From contig CM066987.1 of the NCBI GenBank assembly GCA_033977485.1, positions 85,840,588 to 85,904,587 of the forward strand: a DNA stretch of 64,000 nucleotides, written 5' to 3'. This document shows positions 1 to 11,591 of the stretch, piece by piece. This DNA is from Hydrangea macrophylla (Eukaryota > Streptophyta > Magnoliopsida > Cornales > Hydrangeaceae). Each line of letters begins with the position of its first letter. Position 1 is the first letter of the stretch. The position numbers and the translations under genes were made by a program. The notes under the pieces were generated by a model that had not been told where the DNA came from, ran no database searches, and saw only the letters and a program-made list of their open reading frames with translations.

Positions 1-2814
1 AAGATCACACAAATAAACTTAGGAAAAATAGTCTAATCATGTATCAAATAATCAAGACTTCCTAATCTAAAGGGGGGCATGAATTGTTCTTGAAACAAAT
101 AGTCAAAGAAAACAAGGATGCTTAGCAAGCTAGGATGATGCATGTTAATCTTTGAGAATAAAAGATCTCTCAATCCCCGGGACGGATGAGAAAGGATGAT
201 TAGGTCGAGGGGAGCATGAACGCGTGATCATAATTATTCCTTATAATCTTCTTAGATTAGGAGTTACAAAAACCCCAAATCTTTGCATGGATGCAATGTA
301 TGTATCTAGAATGTGCCAAGGTTGTAGTGTGTTTTGTGTTCATGGATTCCTAAAATGACTTAGAAGTCTAGAATGTGTATGAATGAATGAATGAAATCAA
401 CATGAGATATATACCAATGTAGTATGAACTACTTCCTAAGATATGAACTAATTTGGAATGTATATAAGCATCAAATCAAAGAATGAAAGTTAAAGTATAC
501 TTGCTGTGAATAGTGGACAGAACAGTAGCATGATCTTTTGGAATTTGAAAAGAGGGGTTAGGAATGTTTTCAATGCATGATTTTTTATAGAGATGTTACT
601 TATTGTGTCTAGAACACAACCCAAAAGGCCAATCTTGAATAACTATCACAGATTGAGAGAAATCATATAAACAACAGAGGTCACTCAGAACCAGAGTTCG
701 TACTGTCGACTGAAATGTTGAAAAATATTAGAAAATGAAAACGAATGATCTAGAGGCCCATTTTATACAGAAAGTTTCCTAAGACATTGAATTTTGAGGG
801 AAAAATAAGTTAGGACCACCCCGTTTGGAAATGTTTTCTGGAAAAGAGGTCGTAAGTTGACCTAGCTGCTGTGACAGCAAAAACAGAATGTTTGGAAGGA
901 ATGTTGGGACCCAAATGGACCATTTCCAAGTACTTCCAAGTCAAACCAAAAATCATGGGTGTTCTCCAATGAGTTAGGAAGACTTTCTAAGTGGCCTTGT
1001 ATCCATATGTTGAGTATTGAGTTCTAGAAAAATCTTTGAACCCAACTCACTCACTGTTTTGACTCATTGTTTTGAAGATTTTGGAGAAAACAAAGTTTTG
1101 TTCCTTAAAACCAAATGAGAGGGATTGAGAGGGGTTTTGAAATAGATGTTTTGAAAACATATTTTCAACACTCAATAAGGATCATAGCCACTTAAAATGT
1201 CAACATTAAACTCATCATCAAGAACCTCCAAGATTGTTGGAGAGATTTATTTTTATTTTTGAACATAACTTCAATACATTTCAAGAATACCTTGGAAGTA
1301 TTGAGGTTATGATCATCATCTATCAAACATGTTTTTGAGGTCAAGAGCTACTATCCATAAGGATTCACTCACCCCAAACTTCATGTCATCACTTAGATGA
1401 TGATGAACTAGTAAGTAAATAAAGAAAATAAAAAAGAAATGAGATAAGAAGAGATGAACAAAAAATAAACAAGCAAGTAAATAGCAATCAATAGATGATA
1501 ATCAATGTGATTTTGGACTTGTAGCTTGGTGTTTCACTCATAGATTTTGACATTTGGACATGGAAGTAGCTTCCTAACTCAAGAATGCTCAAGAATGGTG
1601 ATTGGGGGTGTTTGGGATGTGAAGTATATAGAAGGATAATGGAAGAAAACAAGAATAAAACTCACTTTCTTATGGAAAATCAATGGGAGAAGCTCCCTTT
1701 CTTTCTTCTAAACCTATCTCTATCTCTCTTCTTCTCTACAACTTTTCAAGCTTTGCACTTGGCCCCCATAAAATGAAGAGCAATGGGGGGTTTAAATAGG
1801 CCAATTTGGGGTGGTTTTGGGGTTTTAGAAGTACTCCCATTGGTCCCAAACAACTGTGAACACAAAACTATGTCGTTTTGGCTTTCAAATAATCAAAATG
1901 GACCCCCAAAAAAATTACATAAATAGACTCTGCGAGGGTTGAGTGCCGCGGCGGCACTGCTCCTCAGAAGCCCAGAAAATTACGTTTAGGCCCCCCAGAG
2001 GTTCCGGTATTCGCGAAAAGGTCCTATTTTGTCCGAAATTCACAGAAAATGCATACAAACTCCAAATTGAGGTTGTGATATACCGTTGGAAAGGTAATGG
2101 AGTCTACTTTACATAAAAAATAGTTCGGGGATAGGTCACTTTGAAAAGTTTTGCGGTATTCGCGATAAATGCTGATTTGATCGCCTTTTTCTCCTTCGGA
2201 AATTCAAAATAAATTCGTTTTAAATCCAGGAATTATGTGCGATATACCGTTGGAAATCTATTGACCTCTAGTATCCATGAAAAATATTTGAAAATTGTTT
2301 CGGTGCCCCGATTCCAAAGTCAAATCTTGGTCAAACTGGTCAAACCTGGGATTCCCGGGAAGTTCTGGGAACTTCCGGGAGCTCCCAGGAGCCGACGTTT
2401 TCGCTCGATTCTCTTTTAAAACTCATTTTAATACTTTTCTAATGATTCCGGTGAATTCGGATGATTTTGGTCAAACTTGGTCAAACTCTGGTCAAACCTG
2501 GTCAAACCTTGGTCAAACCGGTCAACGGGGACTTTCGGGGAACTTCCGGGACTTTCGGGGGTCTCTGGGAGCTGACGATTTCATCCAATTTTACTTAAAA
2601 ACTCATTTTATCACTTTTTCTTACGACATAGCATGTTTTCAGAACTTCGGGACCAAATCTGAGAGTCTTCGGGCTTTCAGGGGCATTTTGGTCAATCTGA
2701 GCATTCTGAGAGATAGAGCTGACTTCCAGGAGTCCTTTTGAGTCTTTTACGATCATTGTGAACCACCAAGCTATGGGTCTCCTAAATATGATAGCCGACA
2801 AAATGGGGTGTCTA
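1..2814 (-). repeat. 3' LTR of element A (partial)
   Basis: This copy is nearly identical to 26589-29414 and ends in GTGTCTACA at 2814. On the - strand it is the start (U3) and part of R-U5 of the 3' LTR; the U5 end lies left of the window. It has no credible gene: the 63-residue ORF at 1585-1776 recurs in the other LTR and has no recognisable domain. U3 contains a cluster of GGTCAAAC and CTTCCGGGA-type words (about 2320-2575) and a TATA-like CCTATTTAAA on the - strand at 1791-1800. Confidence 0.95.
2320..2575. repeat. Short-word cluster in A U3 (GGTCAAAC and CTTCCGGGA words)
   Basis: About six GGTCAAAC-type words and several CTTCCGGGA / GGGAGCTCCC words crowd 255 bp, roughly 520-780 bp upstream of the - strand TATA-like box. 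The second LTR has the same cluster (about 28915-29175), with one extra GGTCAAACTT unit. This local expansion is expected of a slippage-prone array. Confidence 0.8.
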
Positions 2815-2828
2815 CAGTTTGCCCCTCT
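2815..2828 (-). other. Polypurine tract of element A
   Basis: On the - strand AAAGAGGGGCAAAC directly abuts the LTR start TGTAGACACC. This is the expected site of plus-strand priming. Four PPT-like AGGGGCAAAC copies recur in the tandem array at 5168-5390. Confidence 0.8.
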
Positions 2829-3384
2829 TTGGCAGGAACTTATGAGGCAACGCATGTCGCAAGCGAGTGCCAAAGTTTTGAAGAGACAGGTCTTTTGGAG
2901 GCTATAGATTTAGGATAAAAAGCGTTGCAAAAGATGCAACGATGCTGAGGCTAGTGCTGGTCGCGCTTTGCGTGAGCTACCTACGTATCCCAGGGGGAAT
3001 CAGACCAGGGCGTAGTTCAGGGCACAAAGGAATAAATCGCACATGCACAACGAGACAGGCAGATGATATGTTATGAGGATGGTATGCAATGCATGGATGC
3101 AATATGAATTGTGTCATGAGTCCTATCATGCCTAGTGTTCTGACCCTAGTATGAGCTGGTGTTGTGGGGCGTGTGCCACTCTAAGTGGACTTATTCTGTG
3201 CTAGTATTTCTAACTGTGATGCAGTTATTGACCCGAATAGGGACATCAAGGTTTGAATACTCTGGGTCTTGGAGCAAACTTTGGAATTTTGGGAAGTGTG
3301 CTTCGCAAGCGAATGTAGTCAGATGTGGGGTCCCTAAGGACTATAATTGGAGATGCAGTTTGACAAATAACCGACGGACATGGA

Positions 3385-3478
3385 AGCCCTGGAAATTAAG
3401 AGACGGACACAGAAGTCCTGAGACGTCAAGTGATGGACATGGAAGCCCCATTAATGGACATAGAAGCCTAAGATTTTG
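3385..3478. repeat. Short tandem repeat, about 20-35 bp units with GGACATGGAAGCC
   Basis: The word GGACAT/CGGAAGCC/TCC recurs about four times in under 100 bp inside the A 3' region. The units are irregular. Confidence 0.6.
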
Positions 3479-3536
3479 AATGAGAATGATGAACACGGCA
3501 TATTTTGAATGAGAGTGATGGTAAACTAATGATGAT

Positions 3537-4372
3537 TAATGAACTGACGATGTACGAATCGAGATGATGAGTCGACAATGAACTACTGTGACTATCATGG
3601 ATTGGATCAACAGTTGGGCTAACCGTGACCGGAAGAAGTGACGATGCACGAATCGAGATGATGAGTCAACAGTAAACTACTGTGACTATCATGGATTGGA
3701 TCAAAGTTGGACTAACCGTGACCAGCAGAAGTGACAATGTACGAATCAAGATGATGAGTCAACAGTGAACTACTGTGACTATCATGGATTGGATCAACAG
3801 TTGGACTAACCGTGACCAGAAGAAGTGACGATGTACGAATCGAGATGATGAGTCAACAGTGAACTACTGTGACTATCATGGATTGGATCAACCGTTGGAC
3901 TAACCGTGACCAGAAGAAGTGATGATGTATGAATCAAGATGATGAGTCAATAGTGAACTACTGTGACTATCATGGATTAAACTGACGATGTACTAATCGA
4001 GAAGACGAGTCAACAGTGAACTAGTATGACTGTTGCGATTGAACTGACGATGTACTAATCGATATGATGAGTCGACAGTGAACTACTGTGACTGTTGTGA
4101 TTGAACTGATGATATACTAATCGAGAAGACGAGCCGACAGTGAACTACTGTGACTGTCATAGATTGAACTGACGATGTACTAATCGAGAAGACGAGTCAA
4201 CAGTGAACTACTGTGATTGTCGTGATTAAACTGACGATGTACGAATCGAGAAGACGAGTCGACAGTGAACTACTGTGACTGTCATAGATTGAACTGACGA
4301 TGTACTAATCGAGAAGACGAGTCGACAGTGAACTACTGTGACTGTCGTGATTAAACTGACGATGTAAAAATC
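3537..4372. repeat. Tandem-repeat array of about 100-bp then about 65-bp units in element A
   Basis: About four units of roughly 100 bp (GACGATGTACGAATCGAGATG ... AACTACTGTGACTATCATGG ... CTAACCGTGACC) are followed by about six shortened units of 60-70 bp lacking the CTAACCGTGACC part. The shorter type apparently arose by internal deletion of the longer and was then amplified. No ORF runs through the array. Confidence 0.9.
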
Positions 4373-4522
4373 GATATGCCTGCTGGGGGATTAAACTAAA
4401 TCTGTTGGGGATGAAGCGACTCTTTCTGGGATCTCTCTTCAACTACTTCTCTTGATCGGGAACCAGGATTCAAATTTGAATCTCTCATAGTTGATCAAAT
4501 CTTGCTGGCCCAGAACTGGGAT

Positions 4523-4665
4523 CCATCAACAGCCACTCATGGACTTGTGTTGCTTGGAGATGAAGGAAAATCAACAGCCACTCATGGACTTATGTTGCAT
4601 GGACGAGGGAAGGTAATCAACAGTCACTCATGGACTTATGTTGCAAGGAGATGATGGTCAACTTT
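4523..4665. repeat. Three 45-bp tandem units in element A
   Basis: ATCAACAGCCACTCATGGAC and the following bases repeat three times at about 45-bp spacing, with a few substitutions. Confidence 0.85.
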
Positions 4666-5167
4666 CGATGGTTTGGAAAGGGATGAAATTCGCATTTGCC
4701 CTAGGTTTGGACGCTTCTCATGCTGACGCCTTAACCGGTACAGTAATGGTGTTTGGTACTCCTGCTTGTATTGGCATGCTCTTTATAACTTGATTTGAAA
4801 ATTTTATTAGTCACTGTTGACTTACACATTTGAGACTACAACAGACTCAAAAACTTGACAGACATTGACGCACGAGGATGACACATTTGACACAAGCTCG
4901 TCTTGTCAAAACTTGATGTGCTTTGTTATAAACGATGTACCATTTCTCTTTTGGTGTTCACCCCTCATCTTAACATGGTAGCACTTTGCTGATAAATCTG
5001 ATTTTTGAAAATTCCTCCCTAGTGATCTAGTCAATTTTCTGCTTCTCCCAGGAAGTGCTTTGAATTAGTGCCTTAGCTTTTAGAGTAAAAGATGCTCTAT
5101 TTCAAAATTTTCAAAACAACTTGGTAACTTGAAAACTCGCCCTTGGTGTGAAGGGATTGTGTTAGGC

Positions 5168-5390
5168 AAACGGAGTTTGCCCCTAGTTTGAGGTGTACAA
5201 AGTGGGATTCATAAGCAAACGAGGTGGGTGACCGAAGTTTGCCCCTAGTTTGGATGATGGTTTATTGGAGGTTTTGGGCAAACGAGGTAGGTGACCGAAG
5301 TTTTCCCCTTGTATGAAGGGTAGTTAGTAAAAGTCAGGCAAACGAGACGGGTAGCCGATGTTTGCCCCTAGTGTGGAAGGTGATTTTCTG
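5168..5390. repeat. Four tandem units of about 55-60 bp carrying PPT-like cores
   Basis: Units begin CAAACGAGGTGGGTGACCGA and contain TTTGCCCCTAGT. On the - strand this reads ACTAGGGGCAAA, close to the real polypurine tract at 2815-2828. The array may therefore descend from duplicated PPT sequence. Confidence 0.8.
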
Positions 5391-5576
5391 GCTTGAGGCA
5401 TGGACCGTGACTTTAATCTCTCAAATGCTCATAACTTTTTCCTAGGCACCAGTGAGGTGACCTAGCAAGCTCTTTTATCTCTTTTGTTATTGCTCACCTT
5501 GGATTTAACTCTAATTTTGCCTAGGCATTCTTTCAGATTTTCGACCTAGTGAGCCATCCTTCTTTTCTTTTTGAAA

Positions 5577-5860
5577 GTCTGCCTACGTACCCCCAAGTGG
5601 GGATCAGGTCCAACGTAGTTCGGGCCATGGTCGGAAAGAAGCGGGTTGATTTTTAGGTAGGTGGGGTGACCAAACCATTGTGGTTGCCTACGTATCCCCG
5701 AGCGGGAATCAGGTCAAGCGTAGTTCAAGGCAAGGTCTTGAAAGAAATTGGTTTGGTTATGATGGTGTCGACCGAACCGATGTGGTTGCCTACGTATCCC
5801 CGAGTGGGAATCAGGTCGAGCGTAGTTCAAGGCAAGGTCTTGAAGGAAATTGGGTATGAG
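5577..5860. repeat. Three tandem units of about 100 bp carrying a conserved hairpin motif
   Basis: Each unit contains GCCTACGTATCCCCGAGYGG followed by GAATCAGGTC and CGTAGTTC. A fourth, separate copy lies at 2977-3020. On the - strand the core reads as a small hairpin (CCCGCTCGGGG) followed by ATACGTAGGCA. From memory this motif is common in the 3' regions of plant Tat/Ogre elements. Confidence 0.8.
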
Positions 5861-6295
5861 GGTTTCTCAAACCAATCGTCAAATAAGTTCAAACTTGAGC
5901 CACTTGTGGTAGCTTTGAATAAAAGGATTCAGTTTCAATCTCCCTTTCTTTTCTTTTTCTTTTTCTTTTTGTTTTATTTTGAGGATTGATCCTTTTCACT
6001 TTCTCCTAGCCAGTCAGTTTTGCTTTTTAATATAGTCGATTCTTGTGAGATCTTTCAATCGCAATCTCAGAATTCCAGAATGTGCATGTCAGCTCTCTGA
6101 ATTTATTTGTGGTCATTCCGTGCCTTTTGAAATATGATCTTGGCACGTTCTTTAGATGTATCTTGAAGCGTATGATTTTCTCATTTGTTTCATCAAAATT
6201 TTCTCCAACATTTCGACTGGCTAGGGTCAGATTTTGGAAATCAACACCTTTTTCAGCTCTAACTTTTGCCTAGGTGCCCTTTCGGGTTTTCAACC

Positions 6296-6373
6296 TAGCG
6301 AGCTTTTCCTTTTCTTTTCTTTTCTTTTCTTTTCTTTTTCTTTCTTTTTTTGTTTTTTTTTTTTTTTTTTTTG
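6296..6373. repeat. Simple repeat (TTTTC)n followed by a T run
   Basis: About six TTTTC units run into a broken stretch of about 25 T. Confidence 0.9.
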
Positions 6374-7008
6374 AAAAGTGGAGATGAAACTCACTGAAAT
6401 GTTTGGCCACCATCAAGGGCTAAGTTTGCATTGCTTTCAATCGGACAGATTGCGTGGCTCCCAATTGGATTGGGCTTAAGGCTTCGAAATGGTGGAAAGG
6501 GGTGTTGGGCAAGCTCCAAGTCAGTTTCAAGTATGTCTTTTCAAGATTGAGGCAAGAGCATCTTTAAATTCTTAAAGTAAGACTATTCAATTCTCAGCTC
6601 TTTATCAGTGTCAGCGTGAAATCGACTTTAACCTTTCAGGATTCTTTTTGTTTTGTCGTAAAAAAATTATTAGCAGAGTAATATCCATGGTAATTTGAAA
6701 AGTGACACTTTAGTTTTGTGATTCATGCATTTATGACTAGGCACATCAGATTAAGCAAAATGAGATTTCATTCCATCAATAGAGAAGGTTTACAAACTTA
6801 TTAACAACTCGATGACAGACAGACTCGATCACAAGACTAGAATTGAAATGCACTCGGAACATAGAACATACTCAACTTGACTCGACCCGGTCTCAAATGG
6901 AGTATCTTTGCGACCCATTTATTTTTCTTATTCTATTTTTTTAGCAGAAGTTCCAAACACAATCACTTTACTGCATAGCTTCAACACTCATTGGCATCAT
7001 CAAAGGGA

Positions 7009-8292
7009 TCACCCGAGCGGTTGATCCAAGCCAAGATAGTGGATAGGATTAGGATGGGATACATCCTCTATGAGGTTCTGAATGTCATGGCGGAGGCGGA
7101 TGCATTGATCGGTGGCATGGCCTAGATTTTGGTGGTAAGCACATCGTAGGCTCATGTTGTAGTGGGAGGGTATGGGATCCGGTAGCGGTTTGTGAGGGAG
7201 GAGCTGTAGGTGGCCCTTTCTGAGTAGGTGGTCCAAGGCTGTGGAAAGAGGAACATCAAGTTTGGAGAATTCGCGAGGGCCTTTTGGGCGATTTGGCGGA
7301 ATGGACTGGTATGGACGAAGGGCGCAGGCCATTGATTGGTTGCTAAGTGCATTGATATCCGGGGAGTCCAGGGAGTAGTTAGGTCTCTTGGACTGGTGTT
7401 GGGGTTCATCCTTTTTGAACTTTCCTTCTCTGATGGCATCCTCTATTCTGGTGCCTATTTCAAATAGCTCTTCGAATGTGGAGATGGATTGGTAGAATAG
7501 CTTGTCATGATATACTGGTTGCATGTTCTTGACCAGCATACGTACTTGCTCTTTTTCAACAGGTCTGTGGATCATTTGAGCCGCTTTATTCCTCCATCTG
7601 CTCAAGAACGCAGTGAAGGATTCATTGAAGTTCTGCCTGGTAGTCTCTAGATCCCGGATGGTGATATCAAACTCTTGGTTGTAAGAGTAGTGATCAATAA
7701 AAGTTCTAGGAACGTCTTCCCAGACTCGGGTCTTGGAGGCTTCAAGGGTTAGGAACCAGGATAGTGCGGCATTCTTAAGGGTTTGCGGGAACAGCATCGC
7801 AATTTGCTCATGAGTGCAGCCCATCGATTGGAAGATGCTCATGCCCAACTTGATGTGATTTTTTGGATTCCCTGTTCCGTCAAAACGGTCGATGGCAGAC
7901 ATCTTGAAATTTTCTGGCAGTTTCAGCTTGATGGGCTCAAAGAGGCCTTCCAGGTCTAACATGTAATCATCGACCCCCTTCCTTTTCCTCAGTACACTTT
8001 CCAACTTGTCAACCTTATCCATTTTCTCTTGAAGCTTCTTCTCATATGCAAATGGTGGGACCCCTTGAAACCAGTCTTCCTCCCCATTATTCTCGGGTGG
8101 GGGTGGTTCAAACCCCGGTGGTGGAAACCCGGGCGGAGGTTGCGGCCGCTGCTGCTTCAATTCTTCCATGAAACTCAAAACTTGGGCCAGGCGATCAGAT
8201 TGCTGGCTTATGGTTGTTCCCAACACAGTGACCTTATTTTCCAATTCCTCTTGATTCATGCTGAAGTAACTTGGCAGGCAGATCTTGACCAA
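7009..8292 (-). CDS. gag: Gag of element A (Ogre/Tat type)
   Basis: This intact ORF of 427 residues encodes the structural capsid protein of the retrotransposon, which packages its RNA in cytoplasmic particles. The most likely start is the internal Met near residue 12 (8259), because the sequence from there aligns with the start of B's Gag at 35952; the ORF itself opens at 8292. In order it has a coiled N-terminal stretch (about 12-45), a Pro-rich segment (about 50-70), the retrotransposon gag fold (about 130-270, with FDGTGNPKNH, AALSWFLTL and FLSRWRNKAAQM), and a single CCHC-type knuckle near residue 385 (CAYHQNLGHATDQC). It ends in a stop with no protease following. B's Gag shares RFDGTGNP, TRVWE, DLETTRQ and GTRIEDAI. 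An intact frame next to missing pol suggests selection for, or recent use of, Gag by a non-autonomous element. Confidence 0.9.
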   Translation of the reverse strand: MVKICLPSYFSMNQEELENKVTVLGTTISQQSDRLAQVLSFMEELKQQRPQPPPGFPPPGFEPPPPENNGEEDWFQGVPPFAYEKKLQEKMDKVDKLESVLRKRKGVDDYMLDLEGLFEPIKLKLPENFKMSAIDRFDGTGNPKNHIKLGMSIFQSMGCTHEQIAMLFPQTLKNAALSWFLTLEASKTRVWEDVPRTFIDHYSYNQEFDITIRDLETTRQNFNESFTAFLSRWRNKAAQMIHRPVEKEQVRMLVKNMQPVYHDKLFYQSISTFEELFEIGTRIEDAIREGKFKKDEPQHQSKRPNYSLDSPDINALSNQSMACALRPYQSIPPNRPKGPREFSKLDVPLSTALDHLLRKGHLQLLPHKPLPDPIPSHYNMSLRCAYHQNLGHATDQCIRLRHDIQNLIEDVSHPNPIHYLGLDQPLG

Positions 8293-8639
8293 ACGATTGT
8301 TTGAACTTCCAACCCAGGACGAGGATCCCAGTGGCTGACTTTGGGAATCTATACAAACCTATAGATTCGAGAGGAGAAGTGTATCAGATTCTGACAGAGG
8401 CAATCAGACAGACAGTGACAGTGACAGGTATGGACAGACTTGTGTACAGACTGACTGAGACAGTGCATACAGACTGGTAGGAATTGTGTATGCATATGAG
8501 ACAAGCATGCGGATGTAAGCCCTAATATATATGATGCTCCTATTTCTAACAGATAGCAGCTAAACAAATAAGGTCCTAGCCATACAGAGTGTGCTAACCT
8601 TACTTTCTAGTATGATCACCAAGGGATAACAGGGGTTTT

Positions 8640-8774
8640 CAGACATTTCTGGTTGACTGGGATACAATTTCTGGTATTTCTGGGAAATTTGAGCAGGGTT
8701 TCTGGGAGAAACTGGTTAATATGGTTATATCTGGGATATCTGGACAGAGTTTCTGGGAGAAACTGGTTAATATG
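8640..8774. repeat. Tandem repeat of about 55 bp in A leader, left of the E insertion
   Basis: Units with GATATCTGGACAGAGTTTCT and GGGAGAAACTGGTTAATATG repeat here and continue at 25431-25530 on the far side of element E. E therefore inserted into an A tandem array. Confidence 0.85.
8770..8774. other. Target-site duplication of element E (left), ATATG
   Basis: ATATG before the LTR at 8775 matches ATATG at 25431-25435 after the right LTR. Confidence 0.9.
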
Positions 8775-10121
8775 TGATGTTGTCAGAATCAAGATGTAAA
8801 AAGTATTCTTTACTTTTCTAAAGATTTGTAGTGTGGAAGTAAAGGTCGAACCCACAGAGATTGATTACTACAGCTCTTAATTTTAAAACCTAAGTCTAAT
8901 TAACTAAGAAAAACGGATTTGATTTGGATTTTAATTAAACTAATAACAATAAAACTAGATCTAAACTATGAAAGCAATTAAAAGTGTTTTAAATAATATT
9001 TAAGGGAACCTAGGATTGCAAATCCACCACTAGCTTCATAATAGGAATATTTATGAATTACTTTAGCTTATTACGTTGGATGAATATGGGGAATTGTAGC
9101 TACAAGCCCAATTCCTCCGACAAGAAGATAATCATGGTTCAAGCACCAACATAATCCATCTTCGGGTAACACGAATTATCTCACACTAAACTAGGGTTGT
9201 GATCTAATCCGTCTAACCTAGGCATGGACTATTCAGATACTTGATAGCACAAATCAATAAAGCACCATCACATGTAAACAATCTAAACAAGCACAGCAAG
9301 AATAGATCATTGAGCACATCATAGTCAAAATAGATCTAAGACAAGAATAAATTCTGAAAGCAATGATTTAATCACTAGAAGTACGATTTATTTATAAAAA
9401 CCCTCTAAACATGTGACTGTCATCCATACATAATAGAACTAAAATAAAAACATAAATAAAACCCTATTACTCGTCTAGGGCTTCATTGAAACCCTAGATC
9501 TATGATCTAGCCGTCCATGGAAGTGACGGATGGCAAGTAGTTGATGGAGGAGGCCATGGAAACCCTTGGTCTTCTTCTTCTTCTCCTTGCTTCTCTCTCT
9601 TCAATGGCTGGAAGTATGGTTGTATATTGTGTATGTATGGGTGTGTAACCCTTTAATTGAAGTAAAATAGAGTATATATAGATTTACAACAAGTTTTGGA
9701 AGCCTTTACAACTCGAAACAGACTGAAACTGATGTAATTTACAATCTGGACGTCATTCTGCAGTTTCGTTTGCACAGGAGTCTTCAGTACACTGAAATAC
9801 GCAACTTTGGTTTTTACCCATATCGCGCGAGCGCGACATTTTGGCCTTCGCGCGCGCGGATCGCGCGATCGATTTCTGGGTTCTCGCGCGAGTGGATCGC
9901 GCGAGCGATTTCTGGTTCTCGCGGGCGCGGGTCGCGGGCGTGACTTGGCTTTTTCACCTTCTTTAGCTCTACTTTTTCACCCTGTTTAGCCTGGTTTAGT
10001 TGATTTCTTCCAAAACCTGTCAGAAAATAGAAAACGAAGTAAAAATATACAAAAACAGGATAAAAAGGTACTAACAAATGCTCGTTAAGGCGTATAAATA
10101 GGATTAGTTCTCTCCCGATCA
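8775..10121 (-). repeat. 3' LTR of element E
   Basis: This is the direct partner of 24084-25430 and is 1347 bp. U3 contains the CG-rich word cluster at 9823-9945. A TATA box reads TATATATACT on the - strand at 9672-9681. Confidence 0.97.
9823..9945. repeat. TCGCGCGAGCG word cluster in E 3' LTR
   Basis: About eight words of the type TCGCGCGAGCG/CGCGCGCG lie in 120 bp of otherwise AT-rich DNA, about 140-275 bp upstream of the - strand TATA box. The right LTR has the same array at 25131-25255, with a few substitutions inside CG words. Confidence 0.9.
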
Positions 10122-10134
10122 CACCCCCAAACCT
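10122..10134 (-). other. Polypurine tract of element E
   Basis: On the - strand AGGTTTGGGGGTG directly precedes the LTR start TGATCGGG. The core GGTTTGGGGG recurs at about 20047-20056 and 20746-20755. Confidence 0.8.
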
Positions 10135-11586
10135 ACATTTTGCTAGTCCTCGAGCAAAACTAAAATAAAAACTACTACTAATAACATACTATTCCATTTT
10201 CGCATGGATCACGATTGCATTTAGCTTATGCAACAAGCCTTTTAAACCTCTAGGTGTCCCTAGTCGGACGAGTGAAGTCTCGTGAGAGTTCTCGTCAACA
10301 AGTTACCCACAACCATCTTTATTAACTTATAAATTTAAAAAGTTTTATTAAAACGAAAAACTAAAACAATCAGTACTTCTTAGTATAAAACAATGATTCG
10401 AAATAGAATAACGAACAAGAAGAAACAGAATCAAACGTTCACCTACGTTCTGAAAAACAACCCCAAGTACATGAATCGTATAAATCAATAGAATTTCTCA
10501 TAAAATTGCACGTGTGTGAAATGGTAGTCAAATGAACACGCGCATGTCATGAACTTGGAATATAACTCGGATAACCATCCAACTATGTCTTGACTACGAA
10601 TTTCACAATGAATTACACTCTCAAATGAAACACTCAGAAACAGGTGTAATTTATCTAGTATATGCGAGCAAATGAAATATGTTTTCACAACGAGAAATGC
10701 TCACATATGACTCGAAAAGGACGCATGACACGAAAGAATAGTAGTCTCATGGATAGGGCGCCAATAATCAAGAGAAAAATAATCATTACCATGTTTTAAT
10801 CCCTCTCCCATTGTTTTCATATCCGAACCATGTTTCCTAGGATCAAATAGGACTTTTCAAAGGTTGTAATGTGGCTCAGGTAATGGAAAAAGGATAAAAT
10901 GGATATATTGGGTAGATTTAGAATGGCATTGTAAGGCATGTTCGATCTCTTTCATTCTTCTTCTACAAACTTTCATCTTTTCTTTCTCTTCATTCCTTTT
11001 CATTCATTTTTCTTCTTTTCTTTCATTTTTTCTTCAACCTTCCTCTTCTTTATTTTTTTCTTTTCCTTTTTCTTTTCTTGCTTCTCAAATGATTATTCGT
11101 TGAATACCCAGCAACTACCCCAATAGCATCTTATTTTCTTCCTCCTTTTCAACACATCACCTTAACACTACTAAAATGTGACAAATCTCTCAGTGGTGAA
11201 CTCCAAGTTTGTCAAGTCGGAGCAAAAACAAGGATAATGGTAATCAAAGAAAGAAATGGCATTTTAACGGCTCAAAGGGCGAACTAAGGAAATTTTATAA
11301 TTTATCGGTCGGCAGTAAACAAAGAGGGCCTAAAATCATTTCCTAGGGTAATACGGTTCTTCAATATTTACGACGGAAGATTATTTAGCATGGTAACAAA
11401 TATTTTACTTGACTATCAACCAAAACAAGAATAATGAGACTAAACAACGAGTAGATGCGCTATTTCAATGAAATTCGACAAACACAATGTATTTATAACC
11501 CTCTAACATGAAAAGATAGGCTCAAAAGCTCACCGGGTCTAGTCTCCACCTTGTGTTATCTAGAAATCCGAATCATATTATAGTTC

Positions 11587-11591
11587 ACAAC
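11587..11591. other. Target-site duplication of element D (left), ACAAC
   Basis: ACAAC before the LTR at 11592 matches ACAAC at 19757-19761 after the right LTR. Confidence 0.95.

Larger units (their letters stand above)
2815..7008 (-). other. Element A 3' non-coding region (repeat-rich, no pol)
   Basis: In the element's orientation this 4.2 kb lies between the gag stop and the 3' LTR, where an autonomous Ogre would have PR-RT-RH-INT. No RT, integrase or protease motif is seen in any frame. The space is filled by at least five short tandem-repeat arrays, a conserved hairpin motif in four copies, and a (TTTTC)n/T-run at 6296-6373. Tandem arrays before the 3' LTR are a known trait of Ogre elements. 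Confidence 0.8.
10122..11591 (-). other. Element E 3' internal region, distal part (non-coding)
   Basis: This is AT-rich sequence between nested element D and the E 3' LTR. It holds a long pyrimidine tract (about 10938-11080) and no ORF with a recognisable domain. RT and integrase would be expected here in an autonomous Athila and are absent. Confidence 0.75.

Noticed and set aside
1585..1776. Small conserved ORF repeated at 28174-28365
   Set aside because: It lies in the two LTRs of element A, so repetition is expected; no domain or codon signal is seen.
3537..4372. Centromeric satellite
   Set aside because: The array is under 1 kb, irregular, and lies inside the 3' region of an Ogre-like element.
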